From Megalonaias nervosa (lineage: Eukaryota; Mollusca; Bivalvia; Unionida; Unionidae), in NCBI GenBank assembly GCA_016617855.1, contig JAECUM010093726.1, positions 17,009 through 81,008 of the forward strand: a stretch of DNA of 64,000 nt, written 5' to 3'. Below the pieces are notes generated by a model. That model made no database searches. It was not told the origin of the DNA and saw only the letters and a list, made by a program, of their open reading frames with translations. The position numbers were made by a program, and so were the translations under genes. Shown here piece by piece: positions 1-12,720 of the stretch (within the stretch, counting starts at the first letter, position 1; each line of letters opens with the position of its first letter).

Positions 1-891
1 AAATTTTGTGATTTCAATTTACTGTAATATTGTATCTACAACTGTTACAGAAACATATGGCGCATTTGAACATATGTAAGAAAATTATATGAAAGCAATC
101 AAACTTCTTTCCACTTTTGGTCCAAAAACCATGATGTGAGATCTATGAATATTGCGCATTCATCAAACAGCATCCATTTCTAGGTGCAAAAAGAGTGATT
201 TTAGACATGTGTAATGGTTGATAAACCAATTACATGTGTTCAAACAACAGGGCAATGGCTTTTATCATATAAGCACGTAATTCAAGGTCAGTATTTTCAA
301 GATCTTCATCTTTAGATGACAGGTTAAAACGTTTCAATACAAGCAGTAATTTGAAGTTTTAAAAATATCAGAAAACGGAAAATAAGGAACGTTCACTTAA
401 CTATATATGAAATGGAAAAAAGTTTAAATCTTGATGGATAAAAAGTTATGAGTGAAGGAAATAAAGAGGCACAAGTATCATATATCTGAAATTTACCGAT
501 AATCGCCTGGGGTAGTTCAGTCAAGAGTGTCTCAGTAATCGTTGCAAAAACTTTTAAAATGTTTTGACACATCAAGCTCTGTTGAGACTGTAGGCGTGGG
601 AAAGAGTTGCGATTGCTGAGCCTTGCATTCGCGGTTCAATTGGAATTATCAAAGTTTCGTGACATATTAAATATTTCGAAGACAGGAAACAGGTAAAGGA
701 AGTAGGAAAGGTACAATGCGATCGCTGATTCTTTCCTGATACCGGTACTGCAATCTATATAATCTGCACAGGTCTGTTGTTTACTCTTGTTACAAACCAG
801 GGGCATTTGCTTGACCTAGCTGTGTCAAACCATGGCGCGATTCACAGGTTTACCCTAATTCCAAAGACTTCCATACAGCTTCTTTTGTAAA

Positions 892-1080
892 TTAGAAAGT
901 CCAATGTGTCCATTCCATAAATAATTTTAGTCTAATCAATTCAAGATCACAGATCTCACTACTTTCCAATTGTCTATCAACCGCATACTTACATGGTTTA
1001 TCTTCAGCAACTTTCCGTATTGTCAACACTTCAAGCTGTAAAAGTATAGAACTATCCCCTAACACAGGAAGTATATTCAC
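892..1080 (-). CDS. Unrecognised open stretch conserved in both duplicates (possible exon)
   Basis: A 62-codon open stretch on the minus strand begins without an ATG and contains VDRQLESSEICDLELIRLK. The matching part of the other duplicate (about 41890-42080, minus) is also open and keeps VDRQLESTEICDL, with about a quarter of residues changed. I recognise no family. It could be a real exon, a fragment of an unknown mobile element, or chance openness in a young duplicate. No splice signals were confirmed. Confidence 0.2.
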   Translation of the reverse strand: MNILPVLGDSSILLQLEVLTIRKVAEDKPCKYAVDRQLESSEICDLELIRLKLFMEWTHWTF

Positions 1081-1626
1081 TACGCCACATTATCTCAATC
1101 AAATCAAAGTACATCACATTTGCCACCATGGCGACATAAACTGTATCTGCCGACAGTGAAACTGTCCCTTCTTGTTTATTCCATTGTGTAATTTACCAGT
1201 TTCCAACCATAAATACTGCACCTGCAGTCACACAACCAATGTACACCAGTAAATTTTAATAGGGCTATGGAAAGTATTGCATCATGGAAACTCACTAAGA
1301 CTTCACTCCGTGACGTTTGCTCCTGTAATTGGTTAATTATTTCGGGCTAAGGAATATTTCCACAGAACCGAGATCCAATAATCAAACAAGTAATCACAAA
1401 AATCTAAGAATTCATTAAAACGGGGCGCTATAATAAAATGCGCATCTCCAGATTTATTACACTACCAATGGTTTACTTGAGTCTTGGTGTTAATCCTCAC
1501 TGACCAGTGCTTCATTTTTTGCAACTTAATGTTTTAGCAATAAATGTAAATAATGCCATTGACTAAGACGTTGATATATATGGGTATTGACGAAAAGCTG
1601 TCATAATAGGAAAACTGCGTGTACTT

Positions 1627-1693
1627 TTTCTTCTTCATCATCATTGTCATCATCATCATCATCATCATCTTCTTCTTCTTCTTCTTCTTCTTC

Positions 1694-1730
<37 letters not shown>

Positions 1731-1735
1731 TGAAC
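1627..1735. repeat. Compound TCA/TTC/TTA microsatellite
   Basis: Runs of ATC, TTC and TTA trinucleotides follow one another. The same compound repeat sits at 42628-42717 in the other duplicate, with different unit numbers. Confidence 0.95.
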
Positions 1736-2043
1736 AGACTTTTTTAACGGTCCTTTTTAACGCGGGACTTTTCCGTCTTGGTCCATTCTGACCTGTTATC
1801 GGTCTTTCTGGACCAAGCCTTTTTACCTCGTGCCTTTATTGTACCGGTCCTTTCTGACTCGACACAGTCTGCAGATGATCAAGACTTAAGAGGGATCACC
1901 TGCGAACCGAACATGATTGTATGTTTGCCCACTCACCAAATCGTCAGCCGATCCTTGGAAAAATATATTAATTCGTGTACCAGAAGCCAGTGCGGCTTCC
2001 CTTCTACTTCACCTTACCGTAGAGACACACCGATATTTGCCAG

Positions 2044-2050
2044 TATATAA
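2044..2050 (+). promoter_or_regulatory. TATA-box-like element
   Basis: TATATAA lies in CAGTATATAAACGGG, 58 bp before an ATG at 2108. The same spacing recurs in every copy of this module (43028, 53408, 53676). Confidence 0.4.
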
Positions 2051-2311
2051 ACGGGAAAACATCGAAGACCACAGCTTCATTGTAACTACAAACGCCAAGC
2101 TAGAAAGATGAATCACTCAACACAACAAGTATCTAGCGACAGACTCAAGTCCAGTAAGAAACTATAGTGCGATACTGAACCTTACGATCACTTCATCAGT
2201 GCAGTACCACATTGAATTTGTTTATTTACTAACGACATGGAAAACCATCTGCAACGAGTGCGACTTCCAGACTACAAGACTTTACCTGATGAACACGCTG
2301 ATATCGGCCAG

Positions 2312-2318
2312 TATAAAA
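2312..2318 (+). promoter_or_regulatory. TATA-box-like element of the second module
   Basis: TATAAAA lies in CAGTATAAAAAGGGG, one module (about 270 bp) downstream of the first. About 60 bp further on, at the expected start site, the ATG has become GTG. Confidence 0.35.
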
Positions 2319-2445
2319 AGGGGACGACTTCCAAAGTCAACACTTCATTGCGAGTGCCAACGCCGAGAAAGGTGAATCGCTCCACACAAAAGAAAAATAA
2401 ATATCAAACATAACCGACCTCTTTCACCACCATACCGTCAAAGCA

Positions 2446-2861
2446 ATGTGCGTTCAAGAAGGAAAAGGGTTCAGTAGACCCCAAAGGCTAGCGACTTCGA
2501 GAAAATTTAGAACGACAACTTGCACCTATACGGTGAAATCTAAAGACTTCGCGTCTGACGTTCCACCCGAGGAAACAGTAGGTTTCGTTACGGCCTTGTT
2601 TGACTCACTGTTAAAGGAACTCAAACTACAGTGCCAAGTCAACGATCAAGGTTGTTTGAGTCTATCTATGTATCACGACAGTTTGAACTCTCCTGTATGT
2701 CTTGGGGTCTGTACACCTACAAATTAACTTCTTCCAAACTTTTGTTAGCTATAGAAGACATGCAAACGATGAGAGAAAAATTTGACATCACGGATCGAAA
2801 AGTGACCATTCATACGGCGTACGTTGTGCCTCCATGGGAAGAACACAATGACTGTGCTTGA
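2446..2861 (+). pseudogene. Standalone PolB N-terminal-domain-like gene, decayed
   Basis: The reading frame contains YTVKSKDFASDVPPEE, then LFDSLLKELK, then LSMYHDSLNSPVCLG. It ends early at 2727, and the rest of the domain (FDIT, AYVVPPWEE) continues in another frame to 2861. The same order of blocks forms the N-terminal domain of the polymerase at 49374-53438 (YTVKFKYFKSDV, FITDVWDSLL, FHITDGKATL). Here it is a separate short gene of about 150 codons with no polymerase behind it. Relatives are at 43385-43867, 44890-45406 and 53738-54251. The function is unknown. The frameshift near 2700 makes this copy a pseudogene. Confidence 0.6.
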
Positions 2862-4046
2862 TCTGCTTACCGATAAGTGCACATAGCACGATGGATACAA
2901 CAGCAGATTTACGAATGAATCGGAGTACGTAATGGCAAACATTTACCCTGGACACAAGTGGTAGCTGACAGGATTTTAAACGTGTGTGACGAATAAAGAG
3001 AGATCCATAATCTTTGTCCTATTTGATTGTTTCTTTCTTGTATTGTTGTTTATTTTTCTTAAAAATGAACATTTCTTGTAGCGCGAAAGTAAATTGCATT
3101 CTTCTGTGAAATTTAAATACGTTCTATATGAAGCGATTTTCTTTGAAAGCATGAACTTTAATTTTAAAAAGTAGTTTTCTAGAACAAAGAACTAATTAAC
3201 TTGTAAATGTGTTTGTTTCATGTCTAAATATGAAATGGATAGTACTTAGACCATAGCACAGGCCAGAAAGCCCAAAGATGTACTTGAATAAATGTTTTGT
3301 ACCTATACAGCAGATTTTTTGTGGAGTCTCTATTCTGTCTGTGAGTCTTTCTTTGAAACATCTCTGTCCTCTTTGCTGTGTTTCCATCTTCTTTGTTTGG
3401 ATGTGTATTTGTTTGTTTCTCCATCTCTATGCTTGTCCCTAGAAATACATTTCACCCTATAAATAGATTTGACCCTATAAACCCCATGACGTCACCTACC
3501 TTCATTCCGATTGACAACCCCCCCCCCCCAGGTACCATTCCCATTCTAAATTCTCATTGTCGCTATATTCCTTTCGCCTATTTTAACATAGAAGTTCCAT
3601 TGTCGCCCTACCGTCCCCCTATTCTTCTGGCCTCCATGACTGTGAAATATGTCCCTACCATCAGATGTGTTCTTTTCGGTGACTGTCATTATACAAATAG
3701 TTCTTTGCAACATTCTTAAACAAATGTTTTGATTTAGACTAGCAACATCGAATCACACTTGTTACAAATTTAACACAAGTAAATAATAATAATCCTTAAA
3801 TATAAATAAATAAGTTAAGAATTAGCAATGAAAAATCAAAATTTAAATATATTATTGTATTAAATATTTTATCAAACATATTTAAAGTACTAATATTTAA
3901 CAATATTATGTCATTAAAACTAAAAATCAGATTCAATACATATAGAGATCTTAAATAAGTATATAAATACAAACTTTATGAAAACAAATATAGATAACTG
4001 GGATTAATACTAAGAAGCGATTTTGTAATGACTCATTACGCTTAAT

Positions 4047-4048
<2 letters not shown>

Positions 4049-4082
<34 letters not shown>
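4049..4082. repeat. (CA)n microsatellite
   Basis: About 17 CA units. The matching repeat in the other duplicate is at 56311-56342. Confidence 0.95.
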
Positions 4083-4084
<2 letters not shown>

Positions 4085-4482
4085 CGATTAAAATCTCCAA
4101 GAATGTGGAATTCCATGTCGTTGAGCGCAATTTCTCGAGAAATAGGTTATTCCCAGTTCAAGCTGATTACCATGAAATTTCTCGAGAAAAAGCGCAATAA
4201 TTTGGAATTCCTAGTTGTTTCGCACACTTTCTGAATAATGGCTTATTCCTAGTTGAAAACGGTTATGTACAGGTATATAAAAGTTCTCATTGGACATTTT
4301 TTTTGGTGAATTTTCAAGCGACAATGACAGATTGCAGAAGAATGAGAATAATTTTACATTAAAGATGGAAATAAAAAAAACTAAGTAATGCTTTTTATAG
4401 AAAGCATGCTTGTGAGATTTTAACTTAGGTATTCTGGTTAATTCATTATGCAACTGGTGGCATTTATACTGAATTGACACTA

Positions 4483-4676
4483 TAGTCTAATTTTACTTCC
4501 CCGTTTGTTTGTACCCCCTACCGATTTCAGAAACGAAAATTATAAACAAGATCAGAAATGCAGGGAACTTACTTAGTTTATTCATTGATTTATCATTTAT
4601 AACCTGACTGCGGCCAGGGTGGCCATAAAACCGTCAATGTCTGCGCGTTTCATGCTTAACGGAAGTTTACATACTA
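4483..4676 (+). repeat. Left terminal inverted repeat of the Tc1-type element
   Basis: It matches the reverse complement of 12302-12495, including the blocks CGTTTCATGCTTAACGGAAG and GGTGGCCATAA. Similarity stops abruptly after the GGAAGTTT block. Confidence 0.85.
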
Positions 4677-7440
4677 ACACGACGCCATATCACAAACGCT
4701 ATGGGCAAGTATATTTTCCTCAAATAGAGTGACGTCACTACTGCTATTCGGTTACTCCCGGATATTTCCTTCAATTACGGTAAGTTGAAAGTTACAGCCC
4801 TTTGCACACTGGTTGTTAAAGCAACGTCAAAGACAAATTTGTAGTTTTTGATTGTCTTCCTTTGCTGCACTTCGCATAAAAAACGTTCAGTTCTGTGTCA
4901 GGCTATGTTGTGTAAATATATCACCATTCCAACAAAATGAAAAAATCTGGAGCTCCAACAGTATATAGACGCGGAAATGAAAACCTGAAAATTCGGTTTC
5001 TCGGTTCAACGGGTACGGAGTACTTTTGGACCAATACAGTGCTTGCATAGAGTTTTCTACGCGATGGGCAATAGAACCGTCTTCCATCATTGTTTCAGGT
5101 ACATTTTCAAGCACCAGTTTCTTATTGTATTCATTAACACTTGCATATGTTTTCTTTTTGATTATAACAAAAATCATGAGTTTTGTGATAAGTGCACTTA
5201 TTTATTTCTTGCCCCTTATTATATTTAATTTGCAACAAGAAATATAAATGTAATTTGAGTTACATGGTTTTGGCAACTCAGTTTTATAATTTATTTTTTG
5301 CAAAATTTGGTATAGATTTGTTTATAAAAAGTGAAACAATATATCTTTAGATTACCAAACACTCCATGCAAGCCAGAAAACTTTGAGGTTGCTCATTATG
5401 TGACAGATTCCAAACTAAAACCATTTAAGGTACCATAGATCCCATAATACCTTTGCATAAGAGTGGCCAATACAATTGTGATGTTAAACAACCCGTGTAA
5501 TGAATATAGCCATCATCATTGATTATTAAGTGCTGGATGTTTCCAAATAAAATCATAGATGACTTAAAAGGGTATGCTGCTGTATCAGTATCAGAAAGAT
5601 CAGCTAAGACTGGGAACATGGTCATGCCTTAATTCTCATGGAGAGAAACCACAGCAAAATACACAAGCTAAAGTAATTGATGACATTCTCATTAAATAAG
5701 AACATATTCATATCTTTAATATTGTATGAAAAATTAGCAGCATTTGCATTTTTTATTGTTCATACATAGCTATTAAATCAAAATTAGGAATAATCATCAT
5801 TTCACGATGAATGTATTTAATGAAAATCCTGCCTGTGTAATTTATGTATTATTTTCTTCAAACCGGGACATAGACCACATGCATGGCACCCAGAACAATG
5901 AGAGAGGATGGATCTGATGATATGAAAACATTCTTGTCCTTAAAAATTTAAGGACACTGGTCCAACTTAATACATCATGGCTAACGTAATGAATGTGACA
6001 CATGATACTCCAGAACAGTCATTGCCCATAACTGATGATCCATTCAATGGAACACTGTTACAAATTTAGAAATCTTATCTATGCATATTATGTAAAAGGC
6101 GAGATTTAACTTTTGTAGCAAGCATGCTAAAGAGGAACACTGCCAAAAAGAATTGGTGTCATAATGAGAAAGAATATGAGTGATATAGAAAGATTTCTAA
6201 ACCAGTATGTAATGACAAAACTAAAAATATGTCATATTATGTTCATGTTTTCATTAATTATTATTTCATGCTGAGAATTTCCTTTTGCAGAATATATAAC
6301 ATGTAGTAATTGGATGAATCTGTAGAGTGGTAATGTGACAAACTTAATAATACATTCTTATTAGTTACACTACTTAGTTACATACACTGTAAACAATTAA
6401 GTGGTTTATTTTGTGTACATGCTTAACTATGCCATTGGAATACAACATGCTTTGGAAAATATTAAGTCAATTTGACCTATAACAAATATGGGAGAGTTTT
6501 ATGTGTCTTGAGTTTGCTTTAATGTTTTGACACAATTGGTGACAGTGGACTTTTCAAGTATATCATACATTACATATTTGTATGAAGACAAATTGATATT
6601 AGGCAAAAACACTGGTGTTTAAATTAGGGTGGGTAGGTTTTATTGGGGCAAAACTGACTCAATGACATACACAAATATAATGTTTTTAAATTATTTACAA
6701 TTCGTTTTAAAATTGGGTGATAGTGTCAGCCCCAAAATCAAGGACAGTCAGATAAAAACACATACTTTTTGGGTGGCAGTATAAAAAATGATTAATACTT
6801 GGTTTAATTATAATATTCATATGCAGTAGTTCATTGTACAATAGTAAATAATCTAGTCAAGTTAGAAGATAACTTGATACTTATTTGGACATGAAGTATT
6901 TGACTAGCAACTTACCAAAATTTTTAAACCTTTTAACATAATTTATAATGTCGTATTCATGAATGAAGCTTTTGTTCATTCAAATATTTTTTCCACAATA
7001 AATGATATGTTAAAATGAATATTGTATACAGTCACCACCATTATAAGTACGATAGCCTCATGAGAGAAGTCACAATGGGAAACATTGATCATTAAGTTGA
7101 CAGTACTAGAAAAGCTATAATATATATTGGGTTAAAAAATATGACAGCATAACCACTTTAAATTTTCATGAATATTCATTTCATTTCAAGTAAAATATAA
7201 AAAAAAAATACTTTATTACAATGTACCTGTTGTTAGCCATCTTATATGAAAATTATATGACATCAAAACATTTACCAAGAAAAAATTAATGATAATATTT
7301 TACTTGTTTCATATCTTACTATCTTAGATACATGTTTATTCATTACTAACATGTACACGTATTTATGACTTTCTTGGGATGAACAATTTCATTATTACCA
7401 AATTCAGAACATTGCATATTTAACATTGATTGTATACATA
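4677..7440. other. Non-coding interior of the Tc1-type element, left side
   Basis: AT-rich sequence with many stops in all frames. The longest open stretches (4887-5177 minus, 5026-5247 plus, 5425-5625 minus) show no family features or start context. I see no gene here. Confidence 0.5.
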
Positions 7441-7445
7441 TACAT

Positions 7446-7567
<122 letters not shown>

Positions 7568-7695
7568 CAATGAATTATATTTTAATGTATCTGTGTGATT
7601 GATGGTACACATTTATACATCATTTCATTCATAATGTAACACTTACTTTCCAAATATTATGTATATTGTTTGGATTTGTATAGTAGCTTTATCAA

Positions 7696-7945
7696 AGTGA
7701 TATGCTATGCTGTCTGCAGTGTGGTACTTTATATAGAAGTCTAGCATTGGGGTATTTTGCCACAACCCAGTTATATTATTGTGACAAGCGATCAGCCAGT
7801 CCTAACACTAAAAATTAGTATTAATCACCACGTGAAGCAGCTGCTAGTAACATTTATAAAAATATATGGTATGACTTTACCTGGGTTCCAACCCACGACC
7901 TCCTGCATCCAAGGCAGATGGTCTAATTACTTAGGCTACCATAGC
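7696..7945 (-). mobile_element. tRNA-derived SINE, degraded copy
   Basis: Read on the minus strand, the tRNA-like head keeps a changed box A region (GGTAGCCTAAGTAATTAGAC) and a box B (GGTTGGAACCC). The body shared with the other three copies follows (TTAGTGTTAGGACTGGCTGAT, CACACTGCAGACA). The copy is inside the Tc1-type element, so it inserted there later or was carried with it. Confidence 0.75.
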
Positions 7946-10135
7946 TGTAGTTTACAAGTAAAGATTACTCATAAAGGAAATATACAAAATAAATAAGTGA
8001 AACAAAATTTATATTGTAATGTTTCAATGATTCACTTTAAAGGCATTCATAATAAGCTAAATTAAATATGCATTTATTTCATTTTAATAAGAAGTTACAA
8101 GACTATACATATTACATTTCTACATCATAATTTTCATAAAAGTATAATAATTTTAAAAATTGTAAGAAGGATACTAGATGACTGTGAGATTTATAAAACA
8201 ATCCATGACTGTACACTGAAGAGACACCATATGATGACCAGTTACAGATCATTTTAAAATGATCAGGGTGAAAGTGTTTCACAACAACTGTCCTTTTAAT
8301 AATGAAGCTAACTTTCAAAGGTTCTGTTGTGAAGGATTGCCCAGCACCGATCACACAATGATTTATTTTTAGATTCTTTGCAACATTTGTCATGCACCCA
8401 CTTCTCACATAACTCAGATTCATACCAACTCCCATTCCGAATTCTTGCTCTCAAACCCGGAGGCTCTCTCTGTTGACAAATGTTGCAAGGAATGTCATGG
8501 TCATTACTGTCGTCATTGATGGCGCCAGAGAGGTCATCACCGTCTGTCAATTTTTCGTCACCTGAATCAAATGAGTCTTCGGAGTCTATGTCATCATTGT
8601 TCAATTATGACTGGGTCTACCTCATTCTCTTTGATGCCATCAACTTCCCAAAATTTTTCCTCTACCTCCCTGATTACACGACTTTCAACTTTTTGCCATT
8701 GAACCCTATCGATTCTTTGTCTGGCCTGGCTGTACAGGGTTAGGATGGTATCCTTTTTAAAGGAAGAGTTGTTCCCGGCAACATAGCTCTTTACATCAGC
8801 CCAAACTAATTCGATAGGGTTCAGTTCACAGTGCCTGGGAGGCAGACGTAGCACCTCATGACCATGAAGAGCTGCAAGTTCATCAATTATGTACCTTGGA
8901 TTAGGCTTGTTGGTCTTGACTAACCCCAAGAGTTCAGCCTTACACATTTCTGGATGATAATGAACTCCACGTCTATCAAGCCAGGCTTGAACCTCAGTTT
9001 TACGGCTAGAGCTACTTGGAGCCTTTGACTGAGGATCAAGCTGGGAATGATAGCTTGTATTGTCCATTACGATGACTGAGCTCCAGTCCAGTTTTTGGAT
9101 AAGCGTGTCCCTGAACCACTCACTAAAACACTCTATATTCATCTCGTCATGGTAATCACTTTTGCTGGTTTTGGACTCGAATACCAGGCTACAGTCTGGT
9201 ATGAGTCCCATTTGTGATGAGCCAGCATCAGCAATTGTCAGCCCAGAGCCCATTCCAGAGGGGACAAACATCCATTTGATTTACAAAATGGCTCAAGGTT
9301 CCTAATGGAAGCGTGATTTTTCTTCCACCCATCCTCCCTTAACTGTATGGTGAGTGTTAATCCAAGTCTCATCCAAGTAGACAATATGGCAGCCTTGTTC
9401 CCTAAGTTTCTTAATTTTACGTAAATAGGCATGGCGCTGGGCAATCACTTTATCACGCTCTGCCATAAATCTTCGTCCAGTAACATTTCTTCTGTATCTG
9501 CAAAGAGAAAAACAGTAGGACATTGAAGAAAAGAAAAGCACATGTACTATTAAGGTTAGTGAAAGAGAATGTTTGATGGATACTGATGACTCCTTTTTAT
9601 GAGTAGGTAATAGGTACCAAAGATTTTATAATATGCGAATATTTTTGTAACATTATGACTAAATAATTAAAAGATATGAATATGTCCGTAAAGATTACCT
9701 TGCCGTATTTGGCAGTCCATTTTAATATTCACTACCAACATTAGTTCCAATATATTAACTAATTTCACCTAGTTATTCAACATAATATTTAATTCAGATA
9801 AATAAAGGCACCTATGTAACATATTCATGTCTGCATCAATTGCATTATATCCAGATTTCATAAAATAATATCATTACAAGTTACATTTTCAGATATTTTT
9901 TATTATCTCTCTGTTATATATGGAACAGTTTTGTAATTGTAAAAAATCTGACATAATTGTCTCTCTAAATTTTCAGCATCAAAGTGTGTATCGCTCGATC
10001 TTTAATATGTTTTTATACTACTAGCAATGACATTTTAAAAAATCAACCCAGAGTTATTAAATACCAAAATCCATGTCTTTCAAGTACTTTGCGGACAGGT
10101 GTCTGTGAGACATCTACACCCTTTTCACTTAAAAC

Positions 10136-10339
10136 GATCTGTAACTTGGTAAGTGACACTGGTTTTCCTTGCAGGTATAGGTCATGGACTGTTCTCTTAA
10201 AACGATCTGTAACTTGGTAAGAGACACTGGTTTTCCTTGCAGGTATAGGTCATGGACTGCCCTCTTACAACGATCTGTAACTTGGGAAGAGACACTGGTT
10301 TTCCTTGCAGGTATAGGTCATGGACTGTTCTGGTCACCA
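10136..10339 (-). repeat. 68-bp tandem triplication inside the transposase exon
   Basis: Three adjacent units begin at 10136, 10204 and 10272 with GATCTGTAACTTGG and include GGTATAGGTCATGGACTG. Sixty-eight is not a multiple of three, so each extra unit shifts the reading frame of exon B. Confidence 0.95.
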
Positions 10340-10917
10340 GATTCTCATCAAAGTCATCCAGTTTCCTCTTGTAAACTTTTTGGTTTTGTTTAGGGGTTTT
10401 TTGTGTGCATAGGCTCAATAACAGTTAAAAGAACTTCATTGTCATCCTCTTGTTTTAAGCGGTATAGGTATGTTTGGCTTCTTCCTAATGCCTACGAAAA
10501 AAAGGTGGAAAAATAAGTAATTATATAAATATCAAGACTTTTTTACATCAACTATCCATAAGTTCAGTTAGTTTATGGTTTAGTCATTTATATTTGATGT
10601 GTACTTAACCTTCATTCATCAGTCAATCAACAGTTGCTAATTATGTTGCTATGTTGTTGTTTTTTAAAAACGTAATTGATATTCCACTTTTCCTAATGAA
10701 TGTACTGTGTTATAATTCAGTATCACATCAACCTATTTATATAGCCTAGAAATACATACCGGTATTCTGAACATATAGATGAGGTTATAAATAACGTGTT
10801 AGGCACCTGTTTGTTTTATACAACTTAAAATATTAAGTTTTCACAATGTAGGATGCTAGTTTTGATTATATGATGTTTAAGTAAAATGCATGAAATACTT
10901 TCTTTTATACAAATATG

Positions 10918-10920
<3 letters not shown>

Positions 10921-10983
<63 letters not shown>
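10921..10983. repeat. (AT)n microsatellite
   Basis: About 31 AT units lie within the intron between transposase exons A and B. Confidence 0.95.
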
Positions 10984-10986
<3 letters not shown>

Positions 10987-11708
10987 ATGATGTTGTATGT
11001 AACATGATCCTGAAATGCTTGGCTTTCTAGTGGAGTAATACTAGACCCATTTTATTTTTATTTAACCACCACATGCAGGTGGACATATAGTGTTTCGAAG
11101 TTCTAACCAACACTCATGATGCTAAGACTATCAATATACATGCGTTTGGTTTTAAAGAGAATCCTAAATAACGATGCATTATATTTGGCAATACTAATTT
11201 TGTCTTCTTACATCCATTTTCATGCATATTAATCATATTTTCATTTACCTTAGATAGTCGTTTCACTGGAAACTGCCGATATTTGATATGATTTTCTTTT
11301 TCAGATTCAAATAGCTTCAGTATTTTCAGAATGACATCCTTAACCTGTAAAATATTGTATATTACATTTTCCAATGTTACTTTTAATTGGAGATGGACAA
11401 TAATAAAAGTAAATTAAATGTCTTCCATATCATAGGACCCTATTTTCATGAATACATATTGTATCAAATATTACATCATCCCCATTATATCACAATGCTG
11501 TACAAGTTATATATAATAGAATATGTCAATAAGCCTGGTGAAGTATAGAACTAAATTTGTAAATTCATAACAATGTTCCTTCTGCATCTGTATTTGTATA
11601 ATGAAAACTTGTTGTGAAATAAAGTATATCATAGTAAATCATGTCTGCGTAATAATCTTGTTTATATAACTGGTGGATGAATAACCTAGTTATATCTTGT
11701 TAGTAACC

Positions 11709-11711
<3 letters not shown>

Positions 11712-11769
<58 letters not shown>

Positions 11770-11868
11770 TGTTATTATTATTATTAATTTCAATTGATTA
11801 ATTCATTATTTCTAAATATTATGAACATTGAATAAATGCCTTTCTTGTGGTACAGCCTGTAAGTGAAA

Positions 11869-11909
<41 letters not shown>

Positions 11910-11910
11910 G
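11712..11910. repeat. (TA)n and (AAT)n microsatellites
   Basis: A TA run lies at 11712-11765, and an AAT run at about 11866-11910, in the 5' flank of the transposase gene. Confidence 0.95.
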
Positions 11911-12301
11911 CAACAACATCATTAACATCATCATTTTGAACTGTGACAATACGTTGTGTGGGTCAAAATTGAAATTTTTGGCAATTATGCTGGTATAGTT
12001 TGTGGCATCAACACCTCCATAAATAAAGAAAATTATTCTAAATAGGTTTAAATTTCTAATGAATTTATACAGTAAAGTTACAAATTATGATACAACTTGC
12101 AGTGCAGGTTCTCAAATTTAAGGGCACATTTTTTGCCATTTTGGTAGGATTTTTATGTGAAATATTACAATTTGACAGAAATTATCGGAAGCAGACGAAG
12201 TAGTATTTACCTTTTACGCATACACGTGTAGTCATGCATCCGCCCCTTCTCTGATAATGGACTTGTTTAGGAACTGGAAATCGATCTCGAGCATGGTGAT
12301 A

Positions 12302-12495
12302 GTTTATATTGAAAACTTCCGTTAAGCATGAAACGCGCAGGTATTGACGGTGTTATGGCCACCCTTATCGCAGTTAAGTTAGGAATGATAAATCAATGAA
12401 CGAACTAAGTTCTGTTGATTTCTGATCTTATTTATAATTTTCGTGGTTGAAATCGGCAGTGGGGTACAAACAAACAGGGAAGTAAAGTTAGACAA
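12302..12495 (-). repeat. Right terminal inverted repeat of the Tc1-type element
   Basis: It is the inverted partner of 4483-4676 and ends ...GTAAAGTTAGACAA immediately before the TA duplicate at 12496. Confidence 0.85.
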
Positions 12496-12720
12496 TACAA
12501 CCAAACACTTCTCTTTAATATTCATTTTTGAGAACAAATGGCTATTTGAATATTTTCCTTTCCAATCGGTCGAATTCGGGAAGCGTTTGGCTTCAGTATT
12601 GGAGAAGGAAACCTTAGGTGTGCAGAAATGCCCGGTAGCATTGTATATTTGTAACAGTAGGCAGGGCGAGTTGAAAGGACATGGGTGCTCTTCTACTGTG
12701 AAGTTTGTGTTACATAGTTG

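Larger units (their letters stand above)
1740..3720 (+). mobile_element. Old decayed fragment of the palindromic PolB element (copy A)
   Basis: This stretch resembles the outer half of one arm of the element at 43952-55193. It shows, in order, the tail of the polymerase gene (phrases such as YQK.VRLP and DICQYI with stops), a tandem promoter-like module, a separate open frame for the polymerase N-terminal-type domain (2446-2861), and the non-coding 3' part. That last part shares the TGTGTATTTGTTTGTTTC and CCTATAAATAG blocks of 54780-54870. The typical AGT terminus and the 60-bp subterminal repeats are absent. It is an ancient partial copy, and the counterpart is at 42740-43945 plus 55200-55960. 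Confidence 0.7.
1..4480 (+). repeat. Segmental duplication, copy A (left part)
   Basis: Positions 1-2940 align collinearly with 40963-43945, and 2942-4480 align with about 55200-56720. Both matches are in the same orientation and look roughly 90% identical by eye. For example, the stretch on heavy T-rich sequence near 60-120 recurs at 41030-41100. The match continues on the far side of the 8-kb transposon at 12498. Position 1 is already inside the duplicated block, so it extends beyond the window to the left. Positions 1-890 and 1090-1620 hold no gene that I recognise. Confidence 0.85.
8308..11344 (-). pseudogene. Spliced Tc1/IS630-like DDE transposase gene with C-terminal zinc finger, broken
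   Basis: Exon A (11344-11249) is bounded by TTTTACAG and AAG|GTAAAT and encodes 32 residues ending PVKRLSK. Exon B (10491-10065) starts after TTTTCGTAG with ALGRSQTYLYRLKQED, a helix-turn-helix continuation in the same phase. It then has a frameshift and a 68-bp tandem triplication. Exon C (9497-8308) starts after CTCTTTGCAG with RRNVTGRRFM. It carries the DDE core: VYLDETWIN (first D), VIVMDNTSYHS (second D) and CELNPIELVWADVK (E). Three in-frame stops lie between 9302 and 9265, and a frameshift occurs near 8604. The C-terminus is acidic and has a Cys-rich finger (CNICQQ, CEKWVHDKCC, CDRC) resembling PHD/FYVE-type modules. The exon B-C junction produces TGA. An ATG exon upstream of 11344 was not found. 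Confidence 0.8.
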
